This document shows, piece by piece, positions 26,434-31,848 of a stretch of DNA of 64,000 nt. The DNA lies in NCBI GenBank assembly GCA_934292725.1, contig CAKQXY010000008.1:1-64000 (forward strand). Reading direction: 5' to 3'. Position 1 is the first letter of the stretch. Every line of letters starts with the position of its first letter. The DNA is from an uncultured Lachnospiraceae bacterium (GTDB lineage: Bacteria > Bacillota > Clostridia > Lachnospirales > Lachnospiraceae). The notes under the pieces are model-generated. The model was not told the DNA's origin. It saw only the letters and a list, made by a program, of their open reading frames with translations, and did no database searches. The translations under genes and the position numbers were made by a program.

Positions 26434-27317
26434 AGAAAAGTAAGCATAAGATTTATAACAAATTAGGGCTGCCTTTTTTACGGTGGCCAATAACGAAGAA
26501 GAACAAAAAGAATAATGAAAGACGCCATATTATTGACTTAGGAAATCTGTCGTCTGCACATATGTTATCAGAAACACATATTATCCCAGAAAAACCAATA
26601 CTGATTTCAGGAAGTTACTCAAAGGCAATTCCAATCGCATATCAGTTAATTAAAATGTCAGAGAGACCTTGTGTGGTCATTGGTAGCACGCTGGATGTAA
26701 AAATATTCCAAACCATGACAGATATTGATTGGGAATTTGTAGCTTTAAAGGATATAACTTGTCTGCCTGCAAATAAAAACTGTTTGATTTACGCAAAAAA
26801 TGCTGAGGATTTGCTGCACTTAAAACAAAATATCACTGAATGGGACGCGCATCTAGTCCTGTTTTGCTTAGGACATGGTTTGCAAATGGATGATGAGTTG
26901 TTATCGCTTGCAAATACAATACAGCATTACATTCTTATTTCAGATTCCTTGTACAGAAGCATAAAAGATTCAATGCGTGGAAGGATAAGTGTAGAACAGC
27001 TGCTTGCGTCAATGGAATATCTATTCATATCATCCATTGGAACAGCAGCTAAGGATTTAATAAAAATTTTGCCAGAATATGAAAGTGAAAAACAAACGAA
27101 CACGCTAGATTTCTCGCTTCATAAAGATGCAGTAGACAATGATAAAAAAACGGATCACCATAGAAACGGAGGTGGAATACATTTAGGACAAGCTGTAACC
27201 CAAGAAATCAAAAGTGTTGTTACACAGGATGAATTAATGAGACTTCAGGATGAAAATAAAATTTTAATTTACAATTCTGAAAAAGCACAGCTTTGGATAG
27301 CAAAAGTTTCTTCGTAA
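26430..27317 (+). CDS. Hypothetical protein, 295 aa, partner of the second ATPase
   Basis: No known family. Translationally coupled to the ATPase (ATGA overlap). The middle looks like an alpha/beta fold with short strands (PILISGSYSKAIPIAYQLI, CVVIGSTLDVKIFQ, DAHLVLFCLGHGL) reminiscent of an inactive P-loop domain, though no Walker motif is present. The C-terminal ~100 residues are polar, and its last codons recur as a decayed copy at 29685-29750 before an identical terminator. Confidence 0.6.
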   Translation: MKKSKHKIYNKLGLPFLRWPITKKNKKNNERRHIIDLGNLSSAHMLSETHIIPEKPILISGSYSKAIPIAYQLIKMSERPCVVIGSTLDVKIFQTMTDIDWEFVALKDITCLPANKNCLIYAKNAEDLLHLKQNITEWDAHLVLFCLGHGLQMDDELLSLANTIQHYILISDSLYRSIKDSMRGRISVEQLLASMEYLFISSIGTAAKDLIKILPEYESEKQTNTLDFSLHKDAVDNDKKTDHHRNGGGIHLGQAVTQEIKSVVTQDELMRLQDENKILIYNSEKAQLWIAKVSS

Positions 27318-27322
27318 AAATT

Positions 27323-27365
27323 AAGTGTGTAAGCAGACTAACAAATAATCTGCTTGCACACTTTT
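27323..27365 (+). terminator. Terminator after cargo operon B
   Basis: AAGTGTGTAAGCAGA pairs with TCTGCTTGCACACTT around a short loop, followed by TTTT. It is bidirectional and recurs almost exactly at 29751-29795. Confidence 0.85.
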
Positions 27366-27450
27366 CTATCAATCTCTCTTTAAACTTGATGTGGTATGAT
27401 GTAGTTATGAATGCATAATTTCTTGCTGCACTTTTTTTGTGACAGTCCAT

Positions 27451-27546
27451 TCAAAGTTTGCCTTCCACCTTAATTTTTATGCCAGCCTTTTTGGCCTTTT
27501 CTTTTAGAATTGCTGGATACTGAGTAAGATATTTTACTTTTGCCAT
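27451..27546 (-). CDS. 31-residue ORF with strong ribosome binding site, probably a truncated gene
   Basis: The minus strand encodes MAKVKYLTQYPAILKEKAKK and AGIKIKVEGKL, then stop. A GAGGAGG site stands before the ATG. The DNA upstream of it (27547-27655) copies the region upstream of the nuclease gene at 31633, but the coding sequence is different and ends abruptly, so it may be a broken gene end or a genuine basic small protein. Its position corresponds to the 30848-31633 / 29806-30828 gene pair of the right-hand copy. Confidence 0.45.
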   Translation of the reverse strand: MAKVKYLTQYPAILKEKAKKAGIKIKVEGKL

Positions 27547-27655
27547 AATGGAACCTCCTCTATTTTTTTAATAGATTTTAAATCATTTGCAGTTTTCTTC
27601 CATATGTATATCGGAAAAATAATTAAAAAAAGAGAAAAATGAAATGTATAAAACA
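27547..27655 (-). repeat. Duplicated upstream region (left copy) of the PD-(D/E)XK gene
   Basis: The minus-strand leader here, with AATAGATTTTAAATCATTTG and AATAATTAAAAAAAGA, matches 31634-31740 with scattered changes. The two copies face the same way and each drives a different short operon toward an identical terminator, so the block 27323-27655 is a deletion or replacement derivative of 29751-31740. Confidence 0.65.
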
Positions 27656-27711
27656 TTCAAATATACATGATAGTGAGAATGAAGAATATATGTCCTAACC
27701 ACCATATACGT

Positions 27712-27811
27712 AAAAGTGGGTCAACCGAACCTCTAAATTGACAAAATTAAAAAAATGCCGAAAACAGGGCATTTCCATGAAAAAAATTTCTTCGGTTGAC
27801 CCACTTTTTTT
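27712..27811 (+). other. Nested stem-loop element before array 3 (copy 3 of 3)
   Basis: Keeps the outer stem (GTGGGTCAACC / GGTTGACCCAC), extended here by GAA/TTC, and the inner AAATGCC-GAAAACAG-GGCATTT hairpin. The ATCCCC/GGGGAT pair of the other copies is absent. Preservation of pairing despite sequence change in the middle supports a selected structure. Confidence 0.8.
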
Positions 27812-27821
27812 GTCAAAAACC

Positions 27822-27850
27822 TTGAATATGGCTATCAGAAGTGTTAAGAT
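27822..27850 (+). promoter_or_regulatory. Leader promoter of CRISPR array 3
   Basis: TTGAAT (27822-27827), 17 bases, TAAGAT (27845-27850). The spacer between the boxes differs at several positions from arrays 1 and 2, but both hexamers are kept. Confidence 0.75.
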
Positions 27851-27877
27851 TAGTCAAAGAATAGTGAAAAGACTATT

Positions 27878-28027
27878 GTGAGAAAAGCCCGATATAGAGG
27901 GCAATCACTGGTAATTCCCCACCATGTAAGGAGTATTGTGAGAAAAGCCCGATATAGAGGGCAATCACTCGACACTTAAAGACCATATCTCATCTTTATT
28001 CAGTGAGAAAAGCCCGATATAGAGGGA
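27878..28027 (+). CRISPR. CRISPR array 3: two full repeats plus one truncated repeat, two spacers
   Basis: Repeats start at 27878 and 27938; the third (28003) keeps the first ~25 bases and is cut after GAGGG. Spacers are 29 and 34 bases. Sequence after the truncation lacks the cas13a-tail, cas2 and RT homology seen after arrays 1 and 2 and resumes similarity only after the terminator at 28076, so a deletion removed the cas genes of module 3 together with the array end. Confidence 0.93.
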
Positions 28028-28075
28028 GAAGCTTATAATTTATCCATTTAATACGGTCAAGTTTTAATGAAATCG

Positions 28076-28118
28076 AAAAAAGCCACTACATTTTGAAAAA
28101 AAGTAGTGACTTTTTTTT
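28076..28118 (+). terminator. Terminator of module 3
   Basis: AAAAAAGCCACTAC pairs with GTAGTGACTTTTTT. It holds the same relative position as the terminators after the RT in modules 1 and 2 but has a different stem sequence, so the function, not the sequence, is conserved. Confidence 0.7.
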
Positions 28119-28163
28119 ACCCTTTTTTTCCGATATGAAAACGGAGAATATAAAAAAACGGAG

Positions 28164-28323
28164 TATACTGTCTTTGTACTTCAGAAATGGAATGTACCGC
28201 CTGGTGGCTGAGGCGTAGAGTTCAGTGGACAGCGACCGTAAAACGGCTAAATGTTTGCGGGGTAAAAATACCAACATGTTAATTCTGTAGAAATTGCTGC
28301 AAAGAATGGAAGGAGAAAATGTT
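28164..28323 (+). promoter_or_regulatory. Conserved 5'-UTR-like segment before cargo operon C (copy 3 of 3)
   Basis: TATACT (28164-28169), invariant core 28215-28250 with the ACCGT-AAA-ACGGC hairpin, then GGAAGGAG before the ATG at 28324. The open frame seen in copies 1 and 2 is closed near the end here. Confidence 0.7.
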
Positions 28324-29010
28324 ATGCGTAAATATGAATATTCAGATGAACTTGTTAATCTTGTTAAGAAATTTCTTGTTGAAGACGACTGGTCCTTCTC
28401 TTTTGATGAGAATACAGGAATATTTGATTTTGGTCTTAGAGTTAGAAGTAAACTTCAGAAGATAAATTATATTGTAGATGTTCATGACGATGAGATTATT
28501 GTCTACGGTATGTGTCCAATTGGTGCAGATCATACAGATGCCAATATGATGATGCAGATGGCTGAATTTATCTGTCGTGCTAATTATGGGCTTAGAAACG
28601 GCTGTTTTGAACTTGATTTTAATGATGGCGAGATTCGTTTCAAAAGCTATATTGATTGTGAAGATGTGCTGCCTTCTATAAATGTGATTAAGAACTGCAT
28701 TTATTGTATTGCTGCGACATTTAAACGTTACGCATCTGGCATTGTTGACATTATCTGTTCTGTTTGTACAGCCAAGGAGGCTATTGCAAAGTGTGAAAAG
28801 GCAAAAAAGGATGAACTTCGTTCTATGCTTACTGAGGATATTGGTGACGATATGGAAGGTGCTGAAATTGAAGAAATACTTGCGCGTCTTGTAGCACGTT
28901 TTGGGATTACAGAAGATTCTGAAGAAGACTCTGTTAGTGATACTAATGGTTCTGTTGATGAAGGTATGGAAAGTCTATCTGATGGAGAACAGGAAGGTGA
29001 TGTGGTATGA
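28324..29010 (+). CDS. YbjN-domain-like protein, 228 aa (cargo operon C)
   Basis: The first ~150 residues resemble the YbjN/type III secretion chaperone-like fold: a helix, then WSFSFDENTGIFDFGLRV, INYIVDVHDDEIIVYGMCPI, MMQMAEFICRANYGL and FELDFNDGEIRFKSYIDCED, a meander of strands with a helix typical of YbjN. Members are cytoplasmic, of uncertain function, and often act as chaperones or regulators. The C-terminal ~70 residues are very acidic (EDSEEDSVSD, MESLSDGEQEGD). The ATG at 28324 follows GGAAGGAG. It overlaps the ClpP-like gene by four bases, suggesting they function together; the YbjN part might present a substrate to the protease. Confidence 0.7.
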   Translation: MRKYEYSDELVNLVKKFLVEDDWSFSFDENTGIFDFGLRVRSKLQKINYIVDVHDDEIIVYGMCPIGADHTDANMMMQMAEFICRANYGLRNGCFELDFNDGEIRFKSYIDCEDVLPSINVIKNCIYCIAATFKRYASGIVDIICSVCTAKEAIAKCEKAKKDELRSMLTEDIGDDMEGAEIEEILARLVARFGITEDSEEDSVSDTNGSVDEGMESLSDGEQEGDVV

Positions 29011-29600
29011 TGAATGTTATAGAAAAAAGTTCAAATGGAATTTCTCAGATTTCTGCTGATGCAAAACTTATGTCAAATCGCAAAGTTTTTATTGAAGGTG
29101 AAATTAATCCTGAAACTGCGTGTGAATTTGTAAAAAAGATTATGATCTTAAACATGCAGGATCCAAATAGACCAATTGATCTTTTGATTAATACGCCTGG
29201 TGGTTGCATTAATCCAGGAATGGTATATTACGATGTTATTCAAGCAAGTAAAGCACCTATTCGTACATTTTGCATAGGGAGAGCATATTCAATGGGAGCT
29301 ATTCTATTAGCAAGTGGAAACCATGGGCGTTATATTCTTGAGCATGGAGAGATCATGATTCATCAACCGCTGCTAGGTAATCGGGTTGGAGGAAACAGTT
29401 CTTCGATCAAGTCTATTTCGGAATCTCTGCTGGAAACAGAACGCAAGATGAATCAGATCCTGGCAAAACATACTGGTAAGACAGAAGAAGATATAGAGAA
29501 AGCAATCATGTATGACCATTATTTTGATTCAAAGGAAAGCTTGGCTTTTGGCTTGGTAGATGAGATTGTCGATTTTGGAAAGTTATTGGAGGAATGCTAA
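29007..29600 (+). CDS. ClpP-family serine protease (cargo operon C)
   Basis: A 197-residue ClpP/crotonase-fold protease. LLINTPGGCINPGMVYYDVI carries the oxyanion-hole glycines, GRAYSMGAILLASG holds the nucleophile Ser (near residue 96), MIHQPLLG holds the His (near 121), and the Asp is probably in DHYFDSKESLAFGLVD. All three catalytic residues appear intact and the length equals housekeeping ClpP. No Clp ATPase is present nearby, so it either uses the host ClpX/ClpC or works with the YbjN-like partner. Start at ATG 29007 or 29010, overlapping the previous stop. A ClpP inside a CRISPR-bounded cargo operon is unusual. Confidence 0.9.
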   Translation: MMNVIEKSSNGISQISADAKLMSNRKVFIEGEINPETACEFVKKIMILNMQDPNRPIDLLINTPGGCINPGMVYYDVIQASKAPIRTFCIGRAYSMGAILLASGNHGRYILEHGEIMIHQPLLGNRVGGNSSSIKSISESLLETERKMNQILAKHTGKTEEDIEKAIMYDHYFDSKESLAFGLVDEIVDFGKLLEEC

Positions 29601-29684
29601 TGAATGAAGTATAGTCATATTGTGACAGAAAAAGCCGCATGATTAAAAGATTGTTGATTGAGAGGGAAGGTCGATAGGACAAAA

Positions 29685-29750
29685 TGAAATTTCGATTTGC
29701 AACATTGAAAAAGAACAGCTTTGAATAGCAAAAGTTTCTTCGTAAAAGTT
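29685..29750 (+). pseudogene. Decayed copy of the 3' end of the 295-aa gene
   Basis: Read in frame it gives NEISICNIEKEQL, stop (TGA for Trp), IAKVSS, stop, against ENKILIYNSEKAQLWIAKVSS at the end of the gene at 26430. It leads into the same terminator. The remaining 29601-29684 shows no gene. Confidence 0.8.
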
Positions 29751-29795
29751 AAGTGTGTAAGCAGACTAAAAAATAATCTGCTTACACACTTTTTT
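29751..29795. terminator. Terminator between the ClpP operon and the minus-strand pair
   Basis: AAGTGTGTAAGCAGA / TCTGCTTACACACTT stem with T runs on both strands; a near copy of 27323-27365. It can terminate both convergent operons. Confidence 0.85.
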
Positions 29796-29805
29796 CATTC
29801 TAATC

Positions 29806-30828
29806 TTATGCAACACTTTGACAAGAAGTTGTGCGTTCAGGAAGAGCATACCAACTCTGTGTATTGTCTTCTGATAAACCATAAATGCTTATAAGGGATC
29901 GTCTCATGTTAAGCAAATCCTCTGTAAATAGAATTGTATCATCTTCTTTCCACAGACCGTTTTCCCTTAAATATGTAGCGATTTTAATGTTGTGTTCGAG
30001 CGATTCTCCACAAATAATCAGCTGTGGGTATGCAGTGTCGCCGTGATAATTTGAAACAAGATACTCTGCGTTATTCACGAGATCATAGTAACGTTCGATT
30101 TTATTTAACAGTTTTTCGTAGGAACTTGGTGTGTCACGAACGACCTCATAAATTAATACGGATTCCTCATTAATTTTAACGTTGGCTGAGGTACGAATCA
30201 GACAGCTGTTTCCAGCTTTTTCAAGATCGTTTGCGCGCAGCGTTTCCATTATGCCGAAACGCTGCATCTGAGTGTTGCTCATTAAAAGATTAAGAACGAT
30301 CTGATTGCCAACTAGAATACGCTTCACGTCACAAGGGGTATCATCAGGAATTCCTTTTTCTATACGCTTTGAATACGGTATATAGCGGTTGCCCATATGA
30401 AATACAACTCCTTTTTCCAGGGCGAGTGTATAGCCCCAGTAGTCGAGTTCGAAGTATCTTAATCCATTTTCAGCGTTGGTAGATACCATATTGTTCATCT
30501 GGATTACGCGATGTTTCATTAGCTTAAGGATGCGCTTCCATAGCTTCGGACGTGTCACATCAAATCCTTTAAGGGTGATGTATTCATAGATCTGCAGTGA
30601 ATTAAGATATTTTCCTACGGCAATCGACTCGATGATTGCTATATCTGTATCATCTAAGAGCTTGTGGAGTTCATCTATGCTAGTCATACAATAGTGCACA
30701 GATGAATGTTCGAGATGTTCATCTGTTCTGGCAGCAAAGATTGGTTTTTCGGGAACTGCAAGCTTTGCGAGTTCAGCAGTCATTCTTGAATAGTTTTTAG
30801 GATCATTCCACTGCTTGGTATAATTCAT
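29806..30828 (-). CDS. Replication-relaxation-like wHTH protein, 340 aa
   Basis: The N-terminal half looks like a winged helix (AIIESIAVGKYLNSLQIYEY, RPKLWKRILKLMKHRVIQMN). The C-terminal half holds an alpha/beta region (EESVLIYEVVRDTPSSYEKL, LNKIERYYDLVN, PQLIICGESLEHNIKIATYL) that resembles the nuclease-like C-terminal part of Firmicutes replication-relaxation proteins. The assignment is tentative. It follows the nuclease-like gene by 19 bases on the minus strand with an AAAGGAG site, so the two are one operon. Confidence 0.55.
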   Translation of the reverse strand: MNYTKQWNDPKNYSRMTAELAKLAVPEKPIFAARTDEHLEHSSVHYCMTSIDELHKLLDDTDIAIIESIAVGKYLNSLQIYEYITLKGFDVTRPKLWKRILKLMKHRVIQMNNMVSTNAENGLRYFELDYWGYTLALEKGVVFHMGNRYIPYSKRIEKGIPDDTPCDVKRILVGNQIVLNLLMSNTQMQRFGIMETLRANDLEKAGNSCLIRTSANVKINEESVLIYEVVRDTPSSYEKLLNKIERYYDLVNNAEYLVSNYHGDTAYPQLIICGESLEHNIKIATYLRENGLWKEDDTILFTEDLLNMRRSLISIYGLSEDNTQSWYALPERTTSCQSVA

Positions 30829-30847
30829 TATCGTAGTCTCCTTTCAA

Positions 30848-31633
30848 TTACAGGTCATTTTCAATCATAGTAATCAGCTTTTGCGTTAGGCTGTCCTGTT
30901 CAAGATTAGCACAGTAGTATTCGCAGAAATATTCGATTGTCTCCATCTGAGGTGTCGTCAGATAATTGTCAACTAGAAGTAACCGGTTAGGAACTATGCC
31001 GTATTCATGTCCAATTCGAGCCAGTTTATCGAAATCACAGAAGTGTTTGCCAGATTTGATTTCGATTACATACATCACGGAATCTGTGGCATTTTCAATG
31101 ATCAGATCAAACTCATTTTTTAGCTTGCCATCAATGGTCGCTACCTTTGTGTTTGCATAAAGTTTAAATAGCTTTTTATGTTTCGTTTCTAGTTGAGAAA
31201 GAACATCACTAACAACTTTGTGGATTGCAATTTCCATATATTGACCAGTGATAAACATTTGAGCTTTGGGACTGAATATCAATTTGCCATTAATCACATC
31301 ACAATCGGGACAGTAGTGAACCTCAGACATAACACCATACAGGTTTTCAAATATGTCAATAATGCTAGTTTTTGACTCTTTGGAAAGACCATGCATGCTA
31401 AGATGAAAATTTTCTGTCTTTGATACATAGAGAACTCTCAAATCATTAAGAAGTCCTCTGATATCTGTATCCAGATACAGCATTTTACACGCAATATCCT
31501 CCACTGCATGAGGAACCAGATTCACATTTTGAGAATAATCAATTTTGATATCCTGACTTTTCTTTGTAAGTACGTTAGCTACAATATTCATGTCTTCAGT
31601 AGTTACCGGTTTTAATGCAGTTGCTTTGATCAT
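30848..31633 (-). CDS. PD-(D/E)XK nuclease-like protein, 261 aa
   Basis: The C-terminal half contains NEFDLIIENATDSVMYVIEI followed by KSGKHFCDFDKL, i.e. E-x-D ... E-x-K, the signature of PD-(D/E)XK nucleases such as DUF1887/Card1-like or holliday-junction-like enzymes. The N-terminal ~130 residues are of unknown fold and include a CPDC pair (HYCPDCDVINGKL) that could be part of a zinc site. No CARF domain can be claimed. GAAGGAGGTT ribosome binding site. As a nuclease paired with a DNA-binding-like protein at the island edge it could be a defence or plasmid-type module. Confidence 0.6.
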   Translation of the reverse strand: MIKATALKPVTTEDMNIVANVLTKKSQDIKIDYSQNVNLVPHAVEDIACKMLYLDTDIRGLLNDLRVLYVSKTENFHLSMHGLSKESKTSIIDIFENLYGVMSEVHYCPDCDVINGKLIFSPKAQMFITGQYMEIAIHKVVSDVLSQLETKHKKLFKLYANTKVATIDGKLKNEFDLIIENATDSVMYVIEIKSGKHFCDFDKLARIGHEYGIVPNRLLLVDNYLTTPQMETIEYFCEYYCANLEQDSLTQKLITMIENDL

Positions 31634-31740
31634 AATTGAACCTCCTTCATTTTTATAAATAGATTTTAGACTATCTGTGTTTTTACTTCATTTCTATATC
31701 AGAAAAAATAATTAAAAAAAGAAAAAATGGAAATTATCAT
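31634..31740 (-). repeat. Upstream region of the nuclease operon, duplicated at 27547-27655
   Basis: Minus-strand leader with AATAGATTTTAGACTATCTG and AAAAATAATTAAAAAAAGAA, conserved with the left copy. It presumably carries the operon promoter, though I cannot place the boxes. It marks the right edge of the island. Confidence 0.6.
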
Positions 31741-31755
31741 TTAATTTACTTGTAC

Positions 31756-31784
31756 TTGCAAAATCTATTTTAGTAAACTATAAT
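31756..31784 (+). promoter_or_regulatory. Promoter of the aconitase-family gene
   Basis: TTGCAA (31756-31761), 17 bases, TATAAT (31779-31784), about 65 bases before the ATG. Confidence 0.75.
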
Positions 31785-31848
31785 GGAGTTTAAGTTAGGG
31801 TTTTGCCTGGCTTAGATACGCACAAGACAGCATGGAGGTACATACAGT

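Noticed and set aside
28324..29600. Cargo C as a type III secretion chaperone with its effector
   Set aside because: YbjN resembles such chaperones in fold only; no secretion system of that kind is present and the organism is Gram-positive.
4250..31800. Integrated phage or conjugative element with attachment sites and a tRNA
   Set aside because: No integrase, relaxase, tRNA or flanking direct repeat was seen; only conjugation-like ATPases occur, in one cargo operon.
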